A stretch of 64,000 bases of DNA, taken from positions 216,815-280,814 of the forward strand of contig NZ_SDKD01000004.1 of assembly GCF_004521915.1 (NCBI RefSeq), read 5' to 3'. The DNA comes from Brevibacillus migulae. GTDB taxonomy: Bacteria > Bacillota > Bacilli > Brevibacillales > Brevibacillaceae. Position numbers and translations under genes: made by a program. A model generated the notes under the pieces. That model did no database searches. It worked only from the letters and a program-made list of their open reading frames with translations, and was not told the origin of the DNA. Below, piece by piece: positions 17,890 to 27,027 of this stretch (the stretch's first letter is position 1; every line of letters begins with the position of its first letter).

Positions 17890-18540
17890 ATGAGTTATGT
17901 AGGATTATTGCTTTCCGGAGCAGCGCTATTTTTGAACAGTCTGGTGATGGCGGGTAAGGCCGATGGAAAAAGCGCGGGGGTTTTCAATTTGTTTGTCGGC
18001 GTCTTGCAGATCGTCATCCCGTTCTACCTGATAACCGTATCGGATCAAAGTCATTGGACGATTTATCAATATGCGGCGACGTTTCTATTTGGCTTAACGT
18101 ATTTGTACGTGGGGGTCACTTCTTGCAAAGGGCTGGAGGGAAATGGGTTAGGCTGGTTTTCCTTGTGGGTCTCGGTGATCGCACTGGTGTATACACTGGT
18201 CTCGGTGGTTCATTTTCATGACATGGTCGGCGCAATGACGTGGCTGATGTGGGCGTTCTTGTGGTTTCTCTTTTTCTTGGCAAATACGCGGAAGCTTGCG
18301 ATTCATGCCTATGTCGCGAAGGTGGCTTTTGTGCAATCGTGGGTGACCTTGACGATCCCGTCTTTGTTGTATTTCACGGGAGTATGGGGCACAGCGCTTG
18401 TCCAGCAGCTGTGGATCTATGTGTCTGCCCTTTCGATTGTATACTTTTTGGTGGAGCTGCTCGTCAGGCAAACGGCCAAGCATAAAGTCGGTCCTGCTAG
18501 ACAACTAAAAATGAGAATCCCTGGAAGAAAGGATACCTAG
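17890..18540 (+). CDS. AmiS/UreI family channel
   Basis: The 216-residue protein starts at ATG 17890 with AAGGAAGG about 9 bp upstream. It has six to seven hydrophobic segments. The pattern GLLLSGAALFLNSLVMAGK at the start and FLFGLTYLYVG in the middle is characteristic of AmiS/UreI proteins, which are urea or short-chain amide channels. No urease or amidase gene is nearby, so substrate is unknown. It is a single gene with its own terminator. Confidence 0.82.
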   Translation: MSYVGLLLSGAALFLNSLVMAGKADGKSAGVFNLFVGVLQIVIPFYLITVSDQSHWTIYQYAATFLFGLTYLYVGVTSCKGLEGNGLGWFSLWVSVIALVYTLVSVVHFHDMVGAMTWLMWAFLWFLFFLANTRKLAIHAYVAKVAFVQSWVTLTIPSLLYFTGVWGTALVQQLWIYVSALSIVYFLVELLVRQTAKHKVGPARQLKMRIPGRKDT

Positions 18541-18585
18541 ACGATACGTTGGGTTCACGGCGTATTATAGGGCGTAATGGAGGGG

Positions 18586-18622
18586 AAACAGGGCTGTCGA
18601 TTTATTCGGCAGCCTGTTTTCG
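18586..18622 (+). terminator. Terminator of the AmiS/UreI gene
   Basis: AAACAGG-GCTG-TCGA pairs with TCGG-CAG-CCTGTTT around a short loop (TTTAT), followed by Ts. Confidence 0.75.
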
Positions 18623-18706
18623 TTCAACCCTGAACAGATATTTGATACAATGACTGTGGAATGGAAAAAGAAGGATGCACAAAGATCGAGATGCGGGGGT
18701 TGGGTC

Positions 18707-19840
18707 ATGTTATGTCTCCATTGTAATTATAAAAATCCGGCTGACGCCAAGTTCTGTGCGGAATGCGGCAGCACAGTAGGGGTTCCAGATCAGCAAAGCA
18801 GCACGGAACACAAGCTGCGAACCGCTTTTTCGGATATTGCCAACAAAATCAATCAAGCGGCGGGAGTGGAGACGCCTGTTGAGTTAAATCTGCGCGAGGT
18901 ATTTTCCAAGGTCTTTGCCAGACATTCGGAGGAGGAAGCAGAGCGGCTGTTTTTCGTCGGGACTTCCCATACCACGCCGGATATCGACCAAATCGTCGAT
19001 TCATGGCCAAAGCCGTGGCTTTTTGCGCGGATCTTCGCTCTTGTGGCATTTGCGTATTTTGGCCTTTATATGGGACTCGATTGGTATGAAAATATCAACT
19101 TTTTACCCGGACTCATCATGCTTGGCTCTTTTATGGTGCCGTTCACGATTCTGATTTTCTTCTGGGAAATGAATGCGCCGCAAAACATCTCCATTTATAA
19201 AATCATCAAGATGCTGTTTGTGGGCGGTGTGCTCTCACTGGTCACGGCTGTTTTTCTATACGACAAAATCGGGAACAGCGGCAACGTCCTGTTCATCGGG
19301 ATCGTGGAGGAAGTGGCGAAGCTGATCGCGGTGCTCTGGTTCCTGCGCGGGAACAAATACAAATACGTGTTGAACGGTCTGCTGGTCGGCGCTGCCGTAG
19401 GAACCGGTTTTGCCGCCTTTGAATCTGCCGGATATGCGTTTCAGATGCTGATGATGGGCGACCTGGAATTGATGTACAGCACCATCTTCTGGCGGGGAGT
19501 GTTGGCTCCGGGCGGACATATCGTCTGGGCCGCTTTGTCGGGCGCCGCTCTGTGTATGGCGAAAAGGGAACGGAAATTCACGCTGCTGAGCCTGGGAGAC
19601 ATCCGATTTTTACGGATTTTCGGAATCGTCATCTTGCTGCATATCTTGTGGGATTTACCGTTGCCGTTCATTTCGGAGCTGCCGATCGTGCAATTGCTGT
19701 TGACTGTTATTTCCTGGGTAATCGCTTTTGCCGTCATCAATAGCGGGTTGAAAGAAATTTCCCAGCTCAAGCATCAACCCCTTGCGATCGCAGATACCGT
19801 ACATGACACAAATCAAGGGTATACGTCGCTGGACAGCTAA
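18707..19840 (+). CDS. PrsW-type intramembrane metalloprotease with zinc ribbon
   Basis: The 377-residue protein starts at ATG 18707. Residues 1-25 form a zinc ribbon (CLHC and CAEC). A soluble linker follows to about 100, then about eight membrane segments. The PrsW/CPBP-like catalytic set is visible: EEVAK (EExxK), the FAAFESAGYA helix and His residues in GGHIVW and LLHILWD. PrsW in B. subtilis cleaves anti-sigma factor RsiW; here the substrate is unknown. The N-terminal zinc ribbon is an addition to classical PrsW. Confidence 0.82.
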   Translation: MLCLHCNYKNPADAKFCAECGSTVGVPDQQSSTEHKLRTAFSDIANKINQAAGVETPVELNLREVFSKVFARHSEEEAERLFFVGTSHTTPDIDQIVDSWPKPWLFARIFALVAFAYFGLYMGLDWYENINFLPGLIMLGSFMVPFTILIFFWEMNAPQNISIYKIIKMLFVGGVLSLVTAVFLYDKIGNSGNVLFIGIVEEVAKLIAVLWFLRGNKYKYVLNGLLVGAAVGTGFAAFESAGYAFQMLMMGDLELMYSTIFWRGVLAPGGHIVWAALSGAALCMAKRERKFTLLSLGDIRFLRIFGIVILLHILWDLPLPFISELPIVQLLLTVISWVIAFAVINSGLKEISQLKHQPLAIADTVHDTNQGYTSLDS

Positions 19841-19846
19841 TTGGTT

Positions 19847-19885
19847 AAACGGTCTTCGTGCAGCATGCAAAGAAGGCCGTTTTTC
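19847..19885 (+). terminator. Terminator of the PrsW-type gene
   Basis: AAACGG-T-CTTC (19847-19856) pairs with GAAG-G-CCGTTT (19872-19882), followed by Ts. Confidence 0.75.
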
Positions 19886-19976
19886 ATTCGTTCCTCATAA
19901 CGCTTTCCTCAAATGTCTCTCTGTGATAGAGTTCAATAAGTTACGCCGTTTAGGGAGAAAGGATGGTTGAAAGACA

Positions 19977-21332
19977 ATGTATCAAACACATTCATGGAAA
20001 GATAAAATACGGCAATTGCTGACCGTCCTGTTGCCGATTCTCGTGACACAGCTGGCGTTGTTTTCGATGACCTTTTTCGATACCATCATGTCCGGAAACG
20101 CCAGTCCAACCGACTTGGCAGGGGTGGCGATCGGTTCCAGTCTGTGGGTGCCGATTCAGGCGGGCCTTACCGGGATCTTGCTCGCAGTAACGCCGATTGT
20201 GGCCCAAATGATCGGAGCGAATCGTCGTGATGAAGTGCCGTTTACCATCATCCAGGCAATGTATTTTTCCGTGGCGATTGCGATCACTGTATTGCTGGCA
20301 GGCGCCTTTGCACTTGATCCGATCTTGAACAGGATGAATGTAGAGCCGGCTGTCCACGATATCGCGAGGGGCTTCCTGCATGCGTTGGCGATCGGGATCA
20401 TCCCGATGTTTATGTATACGGTATTTCGCTGCTTTATCGATGCGCTCGGCTTGACCAGAATCACCATGTTGATCACGCTGCTTTCGCTGCCGATCAATGT
20501 GGCGCTGAACTATCTGCTCATTTTTGGGAAACTGGGCTTTCCTCGCCTCGGCGGGATCGGAGCAGGGTATGCGTCGGCTATTACATACTGGTGTATTTTG
20601 TTGATTAGCGTGTATGTCGTACATCGTGTCGAACCATTTACGCAATATGCGATCTTCTCGCGCTTTTACCGAATTTCTTTGCGCGCTTGGAAGGAACTGC
20701 TCCGGTTGGGGGTTCCGATTGGATTCACGATCTTTTTTGAGGTGAGCATTTTCGCGGCCGTCACATTGTTAATGAGCAACTTCGATACGGCTACGATTGC
20801 TGCCCATCAAGCTGCGATGAACTTCGCCTCGTTTATTTACATGGTGCCGATGAGCATTTCGATGGCCTTGACGATCTTGGTGGGCTTTGAGGTCGGGGCG
20901 CAGCGCTATAAAGATGCGAAGCAGTACAGCTATATGGGGATCGGCATCGCGCTTGTGCTTGCGTGTGTTTGCGGGGTAGGCCTGCTCATCTTTACCGAGC
21001 AGGTGGCGAGCTTTTATACCAATGATGCACATGTGCTGCAATTGGCGACGCATTTTCTGTTGTACTCCATCTTGTTTTTGCTGTCGGATGCCACCGCAGC
21101 GCCGATTCAAGGGATATTGCGCGGTTATAAGGATGTGACGGTGCCCTTTATCGCAGCGCTGGTCTCTTATTGGGTCATTGGACTTCCGCTAGGCTATTAC
21201 ATGGCCAACTATACGGCTTGGGGCGCGACGGGTTACTGGATTGGTCTGATTTCAGGATTGGCTGCAGGGGCCGTGTTTTTGTTTGGGCGGTTGTTGTCCG
21301 TCCAGCGGCAAAGGGCAAAAGCGAAGGTCTGA
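19977..21332 (+). CDS. MATE family efflux transporter
   Basis: The 451-residue protein has 12 membrane segments in two similar halves. The start shows [37 protein letters not shown], the family's TM1-2 signature, with [16 protein letters not shown] motif in the first half and [19 protein letters not shown] opening the second half. MATE proteins export cationic drugs and metabolites using sodium or proton gradients. It stands alone, with no regulator beside it. Confidence 0.92.
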   Translation: MYQTHSWKDKIRQLLTVLLPILVTQLALFSMTFFDTIMSGNASPTDLAGVAIGSSLWVPIQAGLTGILLAVTPIVAQMIGANRRDEVPFTIIQAMYFSVAIAITVLLAGAFALDPILNRMNVEPAVHDIARGFLHALAIGIIPMFMYTVFRCFIDALGLTRITMLITLLSLPINVALNYLLIFGKLGFPRLGGIGAGYASAITYWCILLISVYVVHRVEPFTQYAIFSRFYRISLRAWKELLRLGVPIGFTIFFEVSIFAAVTLLMSNFDTATIAAHQAAMNFASFIYMVPMSISMALTILVGFEVGAQRYKDAKQYSYMGIGIALVLACVCGVGLLIFTEQVASFYTNDAHVLQLATHFLLYSILFLLSDATAAPIQGILRGYKDVTVPFIAALVSYWVIGLPLGYYMANYTAWGATGYWIGLISGLAAGAVFLFGRLLSVQRQRAKAKV

Positions 21333-21440
21333 TTTACAGAAAAAGGGTTTGTCAAGTAAAGATTGTGTAAATTTTCCTAGTAGGGTAGTCTAGTAAAGTG
21401 AGGAAACGACTACCAAGTGAGGAAAAGAGGGGAAGTAGAG

Positions 21441-23438
21441 ATGAAGAAGGGCAACTTTGTCCTGAAAAGCAGCCTGAGCGTAGCGCTGGGACTTAGTCTG
21501 TTCAGCAGCGCTGCGCTGGTGCAAGCTGCGCCAGCTACACCAGCCGCACCAGCTCAACCGGCAGCATCGGAAGTGAAAATTACACTCCTGGGAACTTCGG
21601 ATATTCACGGGCGGGTAATGCCTTGGGATTATGAGATCGATGGTGCCAACACCAGCGGGAGCCTTACGCAATTATTCACCATGGTGAAACAGGTGCGTGC
21701 AGAGAACCCGAATACCATTCTGGTGGATGTGGGGGACGTCATCCAAGGGAACTCGGCTGAGCTGTTCAACGACAAGCCGCAGTCACCGATGATGGTGGCC
21801 ATGAATGCCATGGACTATGATTTGTGGACATACGGCAACCACGAGTTCAATTTCGGTCTGGATACGCTGGAGAAAATCGGCAGCCAATACGAAGGTCCAA
21901 GACTCGCAGGAAACGTATACAAAGAAAATGGAGAGCGTTACCTGCCAGCCTATACGATCATCGAAAAAGATGGCGTAAAAATCGGTCTTATTGGGATGAC
22001 CACACCTTTGATTACGGAATTTGAAAAAGGGACCGACCACTTGAAAGGTCTAGTTGTGAAAGACCCGGTGGAAGAGACCAAAAAAGCGATTCAGGAATTG
22101 AAAGGGAAAGTAGACGTCATGGTAGGCGTACTGCATATGGGTCTGGATAACGAAAACAACAAGCCACACACGGGCGTCCGTGATATTGCGAATGCCAATC
22201 CTGAACTGGCTGCTATTTTTGCCGGACACATGCACAAGCTGGTGAAAAGTGAAACCGTTAACGGAGTCCTGGTCACTGAACCAGACAAATATGGAACCCA
22301 TCTTTCCCGCATCGATCTTACGTTTACCAAGCAAGGCGACAAAGTGGAGTTGAAGAGCAAGGAAGCCACTGCGCTGCCAGTCAAACAAGCAGATGGAACC
22401 GTAGTCGTTTCTGATGCATCTCTAGAGGAAGCGCTGAAGCCTTTCCACGAAGTGGCTCGCGCAGATGCAAACGTCGTGATTGCTGAGCTGAAGGGTGAAA
22501 ATCTCGTGCCGAAAAACGAGATCGACGGCATTCCGCAGGTACAAATCCAGGAAACCTACCTCTCCGATTTCTTCAATGAGGTGATGCTCTATTACAGCAA
22601 GGCTGACGTTGTTGCTCACCAGATCGACAACGACAAGGCGCGTCTGGATGTAGGTCCGATCAAGAAAAAAGATATCGCGTTCAACTACCAGTATGCGTTG
22701 GGTGAAATCACCGTGTACCAGGTAACTGGAAAAGACTTGAAAGATTACATGGAATGGGCGGCAGGCTACTTCAATACCACCCGTCCAGGCGATGTGACGA
22801 TCAGCTTTGATCCAAAACGCCGCGCATCGAAATACAGCACCAACGACTTCTTCGGCGGAGTGAAATACGAAATTGACCTGACCAAGCCATATGGCAGCCG
22901 CATCACGAACCTGCGCCGCCTCGATGACACACCGATCAAGCCGGAAGATGTGCTAAAGCTGGGGATGAACGCGTACCGCATGGATGCGCTGATCGCAAAA
23001 GGCGGAGCGTTGGAAGGTCGCAAATTTACTCAATTGTGGTCGTCGAAGGATGAAAGTGCATTTGGCGAATCGGGTGGCACCATCCGCAACCGTGCGATCG
23101 CTTACCTGAAAGACGTGAAAAAAGGCGTATATGAGCCAAAAGCATTGAACTATTGGAGCATCACCGGTATCGATACAAACGCACCAGAGCGTGCCGATGT
23201 TGTCGAGCTGATCAATGCAGGCATCCTGTCCGTACCGAAGACAGAAGATGGCAAATATACAAACGTTGCTTCCATCAACATCAAGGATGAAGTTACACAA
23301 GCAGAAATCGCCGAACTGGCGCAAAAAGCAAACGTGAAAGCGAATCTGTTTGCTGGTGTGAAAACAAAAGGCGAATTCTATCAAAAGCTGAATGCGGCGC
23401 GTAAAGCTGCTGCAGCCGCACAACCAGCGGTAAAATAA
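21441..23438 (+). CDS. Secreted 5'-nucleotidase / cyclic phosphodiesterase family protein
   Basis: The start at 21441 gives a 665-residue protein with a signal peptide (MKKGNFVLKSSLSVALGLSL, cleavage after about residue 32, VQA-APA) and an Ala/Pro-rich linker. The metallophosphatase domain shows GTSDIHG, DVGDVIQGN, YGNHEFNFG, VGVLHMG and AGHMHK, all two-metal ligands. A 5'-nucleotidase C-terminal domain follows (about 310-540) with FNYQYALGEITVYQVTGKDLK. About 90 C-terminal residues do not match either domain, and no LPxTG anchor is present. It probably releases phosphate and nucleosides outside the cell, feeding NupC. Confidence 0.93.
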   Translation: MKKGNFVLKSSLSVALGLSLFSSAALVQAAPATPAAPAQPAASEVKITLLGTSDIHGRVMPWDYEIDGANTSGSLTQLFTMVKQVRAENPNTILVDVGDVIQGNSAELFNDKPQSPMMVAMNAMDYDLWTYGNHEFNFGLDTLEKIGSQYEGPRLAGNVYKENGERYLPAYTIIEKDGVKIGLIGMTTPLITEFEKGTDHLKGLVVKDPVEETKKAIQELKGKVDVMVGVLHMGLDNENNKPHTGVRDIANANPELAAIFAGHMHKLVKSETVNGVLVTEPDKYGTHLSRIDLTFTKQGDKVELKSKEATALPVKQADGTVVVSDASLEEALKPFHEVARADANVVIAELKGENLVPKNEIDGIPQVQIQETYLSDFFNEVMLYYSKADVVAHQIDNDKARLDVGPIKKKDIAFNYQYALGEITVYQVTGKDLKDYMEWAAGYFNTTRPGDVTISFDPKRRASKYSTNDFFGGVKYEIDLTKPYGSRITNLRRLDDTPIKPEDVLKLGMNAYRMDALIAKGGALEGRKFTQLWSSKDESAFGESGGTIRNRAIAYLKDVKKGVYEPKALNYWSITGIDTNAPERADVVELINAGILSVPKTEDGKYTNVASINIKDEVTQAEIAELAQKANVKANLFAGVKTKGEFYQKLNAARKAAAAAQPAVK

Positions 23439-23449
23439 GCTTCAATAAG

Positions 23450-23496
23450 AAAAAGCAATCGGATGTCCACTCGGTGTGGCTTCGATTGCTTTTTTT
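23450..23496 (+). terminator. Terminator of the 5'-nucleotidase gene
   Basis: AAAAAGCAATCG (23450-23461) pairs with CGATTGCTTTTT (23483-23494), followed by further Ts. Confidence 0.9.
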
Positions 23497-23510
23497 GTCT
23501 TTCGGATAGC

Positions 23511-23717
23511 TGTGGTGGAGGAAAGCATGTTTTGAAACTCCGCTTCATTCTACGCCCCGCTGGGAAGTGGAGACTGTCCGCTCCGCAGCAAATCGCAGGG
23601 GTCCGCAAAAGTAGTAGCCGCTACGCAGAATGAGCAGGTTGCGACCCTTTTTCCTGCGATTTGCTGCTCCGCTCGGACGGGCTTCGCAGGCGCTCCGTTT
23701 CAAAACATGCTCTCCAG
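23511..23717. repeat. Palindromic intergenic element B
   Basis: The ends are inverted repeats: AGCATGTTTTGAAAC (23524-23538) and GTTTCAAAACATGCT (about 23697-23711). A second nested pair is GCAGCAAATCGCAGG near 23584-23598 with CCTGCGATTTGCTGC near 23655-23670, then GGGTCCGCAA/TTGCGACCC, and GTAGC-CGCTAC at the tip. The whole 200 bp can fold as one interrupted hairpin. A 42-bp piece of its left end recurs at 33761-33802. No coding potential was seen. It occupies the gap between the nucleotidase terminator and repeat A1. Confidence 0.65.
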
Positions 23718-23810
23718 CATGGCTGAAGCATTATTAAAGAGCAAAGGGATTAAAAGATGGAAAAGAAGCTTTCTTCATGCTTTTTCTTTTTTCGTGTGAT
23801 TTTATGCAAC

Positions 23811-24037
23811 AGCCACGTGAGGAAGGGAAGAGAGGGACGGGTGGAGTCTTTGTCACACCGACCAAGGTGGAGCTTCCAAAAACGGTACACGCTTGTCGCG
23901 CAACCTCTACGTTTGAATATGCTTCCTCGAAACTTTTGCGCGACGTACCGTTTTTGGAAGCGGAACCGGACAGTCTTCACTCCCTTGCGGGTGTGGCAAG
24001 AACGGAGCCCCGCCCTCACTTCCCTTCCCCCACCACA
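23811..24037 (+). repeat. Palindromic repeat A, copy 1
   Basis: A near-palindrome of about 227 bp. The outer arms are GTGAGGAAGGGAAG... and ...CTTCCCTTCCCCCACCAC. The inner arms CTTCCAAAAACGGTAC and GTACCGTTTTTGGAAG are perfect complements, as are GTCGCGCAA and TTGCGCGAC. The right arm carries about 17 extra bases. It shares most positions with copies at 30511 and 63774. The right end lies about 12 bp after the stop of the minus-strand FtsZ-like gene. Confidence 0.85.
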
Positions 24038-24048
24038 ATGTTCGCCAA

Positions 24049-24930
24049 TCAAGAATCGATATGCTTCAAGAGCGGCGACAGCCACTTCAGCTTTTTGCCC
24101 AGCAGCAGCTTCGGACGCCATTTCTTGCGCAAGGAAAACGCAGGAAGCTTGGGGGACTTCACGTCCTCCGAGAGCGGGAACGGATCAGCCAAGCCGTTGA
24201 CCAACAGGGTGATTTTGATCCGTTGCCCCGGCTCGTCAATGTAGCGGGAGCCGATTTTAAACAGGTCGGCTTTATGAAACAGGTCATTTAGGCGCAAATT
24301 GATCTGCCGGAACGACTCCATATCAACATCGCGGGTATAGCCGATCGAGATGATCATTTGCTGGCCATCCGCGAAATCCAGCGGTAAATAAGGGGTGGAA
24401 ATGAAATGCTTTAACGGCTCGTCGAATGAGTTGCCTTCAAACGAGTGGAGGAAGAAAGGGCCTTTTTTCGCGGTCAGGAAGGTCTGGATATCGCGGACAT
24501 CGATATTCATTTCTCCGGGTATGCAGATCATTTCCTCCAACGTATCAACCACGGCTTCTTCCAGCAAATAAAAGATTTCGTTGGCATCCTTGACGGTCGT
24601 TCCCGGTTCCAGCATGTCCATCATGCCATCCCCATAAAAATAGGTGATGGAATCACAGAGCTGCTTCATCAGGCTGTATTGGTGGATGGCGATTTGCAGC
24701 CGTTTTTTCCCTTCATAACGGAAAGGGAATCGAAACATGCCGAGCAAGAGCCCTTTTTTTCGTTTCAATGCATGCAGCTGGGCAACCATTTCTTCCGTTT
24801 CACTCGCATTGCCGCCAATAAACCGGAATAAATGAATGAGGGTAGCCGCTTGGTCAGATTGGACAGACGAAGTTGCTTCAGAGAGACGATGATTTATTTG
24901 AAAGACTTTCGCAGATTTCTCCATAATCAT
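24049..24930 (-). CDS. Degenerate FtsZ-like protein lacking the nucleotide-binding half
   Basis: Possible starts are GTG 24936, ATG 24930 or ATG 24924 (best spaced from GGTGA). In numbering from 24936, residues 31-255 align by eye with FtsZ from the T4 region onward: IGGNASETEEMVAQ against GGGTGTGAAPVIAQ, PFRYEGKKR (71-79) against PFTFEGRKR, LLEEAVVDTLEEMICIPGEMNIDVRDIQT against the helix and T7 loop of FtsZ. The T7 signature GxxNxDxxD is intact (141-149). T1-T3 are absent and T4 has lost its glycines. The tail has LPAFSLRKKW (264-273), like the FtsZ C-terminal peptide, then a basic amphipathic end. Function unknown; it could be a modulator of division or a separate filament protein. Confidence 0.65.
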   Translation of the reverse strand: MIMEKSAKVFQINHRLSEATSSVQSDQAATLIHLFRFIGGNASETEEMVAQLHALKRKKGLLLGMFRFPFRYEGKKRLQIAIHQYSLMKQLCDSITYFYGDGMMDMLEPGTTVKDANEIFYLLEEAVVDTLEEMICIPGEMNIDVRDIQTFLTAKKGPFFLHSFEGNSFDEPLKHFISTPYLPLDFADGQQMIISIGYTRDVDMESFRQINLRLNDLFHKADLFKIGSRYIDEPGQRIKITLLVNGLADPFPLSEDVKSPKLPAFSLRKKWRPKLLLGKKLKWLSPLLKHIDS

Positions 24931-25148
24931 GCTCACCGCTTCGCTTTTTTTCTCATTATAAGAAATCTAGGCTGAAAAGATTGTCAGAGGGTGAAGGTAG
25001 AATGTGACTAGTATTGTAGGATTGCTGCGAATGGTGGCGGAACCCCTGCCCGTCGTGATGAAAAAGTGACAAATAGACTGGTTTGTAGAATCGCATTGCG
25101 TCATACTGGAAAATAGATAGAGAATGCTTGAATAGGAGATGGAAGGAC

Positions 25149-25997
25149 ATGACCTACAAAGCAATCGTCCTCGATATGGACGGCACGATGCTGAACGAGC
25201 AAAATCGAGTCAGTGACAATCTGAACCAGCTGCTGAAAGAACTGCGTCGGCGTGGCACGTATGTCTTTATTGCCACGGGCAGGACTCCTCGGGAAATCAA
25301 GGATGTAGCCCCGGCAGATCTTGAAGTCGACGGGTATGTGACTTCGAATGGCATGGCGGTCTATCTTGGAGAGGAGCTGCTGGTGCAGCATGCCCTTTCA
25401 CCGAGTCTCGTCCATGAGTTGGTGGAGGAAGCGCGGAAACGTGAGATCTACTACGAAGTGCATCCGAATACAGGGGCGCGTGTCTCTCTGGAGGCTGATC
25501 GCGGCTATTTTGACAAACAGATCACTGATCCGAAGCCGGAAACGGTGGAGATCAACGAGTGGCTGTCCCGGAAAAATGCGATGAACGAGCAAATCGAATG
25601 GCAGTCTGCGCTCGATGCGGGAAGCGTCGCGAAAATCTACTTTTTCAGTCGCGATCTCGAAACGATCCAACAATTTCGCAGCGATCTGGAGGTCCGCAAG
25701 CAGGAAACCGCATTTGCGACATTTTCCTCGACGGAGCATAATGTCGAAATCATGGTGGCGAATGTCTCGAAGGCTACCGGGATCAAGCTGCTGCTGGATC
25801 GCTTTTCGATCACCAATCATGAGATTGTAGCCGTCGGCGATAGCGAAAATGATCTGCCGATGTTCCAATACGCCGGCCATGCTGTCGCGATGAAAAATGC
25901 GGCTGAGCACGTCAAGAAGCACGCGGATGAAGTGACTCCCCACTCCTATCGGGAGGATGGCTTATACCATTATTTGAAGAATTTGTTCTTGGTCTAG
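25149..25997 (+). CDS. Cof-type HAD-IIB phosphatase
   Basis: The 282-residue protein starts at ATG 25149 just before the HAD motif I LDMDGTML (DxDGT). Motif II is IATGRT, and motifs III and IV are KATGIKLLLD and VGDSENDLPMF. The cap is the C2B type of Cof hydrolases, which dephosphorylate sugar phosphates, FMN or PLP. GGAAGG precedes the start. lplJ follows after 24 bp and may be co-transcribed. Substrate unknown. Confidence 0.92.
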   Translation: MTYKAIVLDMDGTMLNEQNRVSDNLNQLLKELRRRGTYVFIATGRTPREIKDVAPADLEVDGYVTSNGMAVYLGEELLVQHALSPSLVHELVEEARKREIYYEVHPNTGARVSLEADRGYFDKQITDPKPETVEINEWLSRKNAMNEQIEWQSALDAGSVAKIYFFSRDLETIQQFRSDLEVRKQETAFATFSSTEHNVEIMVANVSKATGIKLLLDRFSITNHEIVAVGDSENDLPMFQYAGHAVAMKNAAEHVKKHADEVTPHSYREDGLYHYLKNLFLV

Positions 25998-26021
25998 TGG
26001 AACCTATGGAGGGATAAAAGG

Positions 26022-27008
26022 ATGCGCTTTATCGACAACCAAAACATTACCGATCCCCGCATTAACCTGGCAATCGAGGAATATGCCTTAAAATATCTGC
26101 CTGCGGAAGAGGACTATCTGCTCTTTTACATCAATGAGCCTTCAATTATTATTGGCAAAAACCAAAATACGGTGGAAGAGATCAATACGGAATATGTGCA
26201 GGCCAACGGGATTCATGTGGTCCGTCGCTTGTCCGGCGGCGGAGCGGTGTATCACGACTTGGGCAACTTGAATTTCAGCTTTATCACCAAGGATGACGGA
26301 AACTCCTTTCACAATTATCGCAAGTTTACCGAACCGGTGATTCAAGCGCTTCATCAGTTGGGGGTAGAAGCGGAGTTGACAGGACGCAATGACATTCAGG
26401 TGGGCGAACGCAAAATTTCGGGGAATGCTCAGTTCTCGACACGAGGTCGCATGTTCACGCACGGCACGCTGCTGTTCAATTCGCAGATGGAGAATGTATC
26501 GCAGGCCCTGAACGTCAATCCGGAGAAATTCAAGTCCAAAGGGGTCAAATCCGTCCGGAGCCGCGTAGCCAATATCTCAGAGTTTTTGCGGGAACCGATG
26601 AGCATCGAGGAATTCCGCCAGCATCTGTTAGAATCGATTTTCGCTGGCTCGCAGGTCGAGCGATATGAGCTGGCTGATGCCGATTGGGAGCAGATTCACC
26701 AGATATCCCGTGAACGCTACCAAAACTGGGACTGGAACTACGGCAAGTCTCCGGCATTCAATGTGAAGCGTGTGCAGCGGTTAGGAGCAGGAACCTTTGA
26801 TGTGCGCCTTTTCGTGGAAGGCGGCATGATTCGATCGGCGGCCATCTATGGCGATTATTTCGGCCGAGGAGAAAGCACCGAGATTACGGATAAGCTGGCT
26901 GGCCTGCGCTACGACCGGGAAACATTGTCCCAGGTGTGGGAGCAGCATGATCTGCCATTTTATTTCGGGCCGATTACCAAAGAAGAATGGCTGGAATTAG
27001 TGCTGTAA
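26022..27008 (+). CDS. lplJ: Lipoate-protein ligase
   Basis: The 328-residue protein matches LplJ in size. Conserved are NLAIEEYALKY near the start, NEPSIIIGKNQNTVEEIN, the lipoate/lipoyl-AMP site VVRRLSGGGAVYHDLGNLNFSFI, and the catalytic Lys in GERKISGNAQFS, followed by an LplA-type C-terminal accessory domain. It activates free lipoate with ATP and loads it on E2 or GcvH proteins. GGAGGGA precedes ATG 26022. Confidence 0.95.
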   Translation: MRFIDNQNITDPRINLAIEEYALKYLPAEEDYLLFYINEPSIIIGKNQNTVEEINTEYVQANGIHVVRRLSGGGAVYHDLGNLNFSFITKDDGNSFHNYRKFTEPVIQALHQLGVEAELTGRNDIQVGERKISGNAQFSTRGRMFTHGTLLFNSQMENVSQALNVNPEKFKSKGVKSVRSRVANISEFLREPMSIEEFRQHLLESIFAGSQVERYELADADWEQIHQISRERYQNWDWNYGKSPAFNVKRVQRLGAGTFDVRLFVEGGMIRSAAIYGDYFGRGESTEITDKLAGLRYDRETLSQVWEQHDLPFYFGPITKEEWLELVL

Positions 27009-27027
27009 GAGAGAAAGGAAATGTTGC

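Noticed and set aside
23750..24200. Open frames through repeat A (for example 23757-24200 plus and 30512-30736 minus) with similar translations
   Set aside because: The likeness follows from the DNA repeat itself. Frames are not kept in copy 4, there is no SD, and substitutions follow pairing rather than codons.
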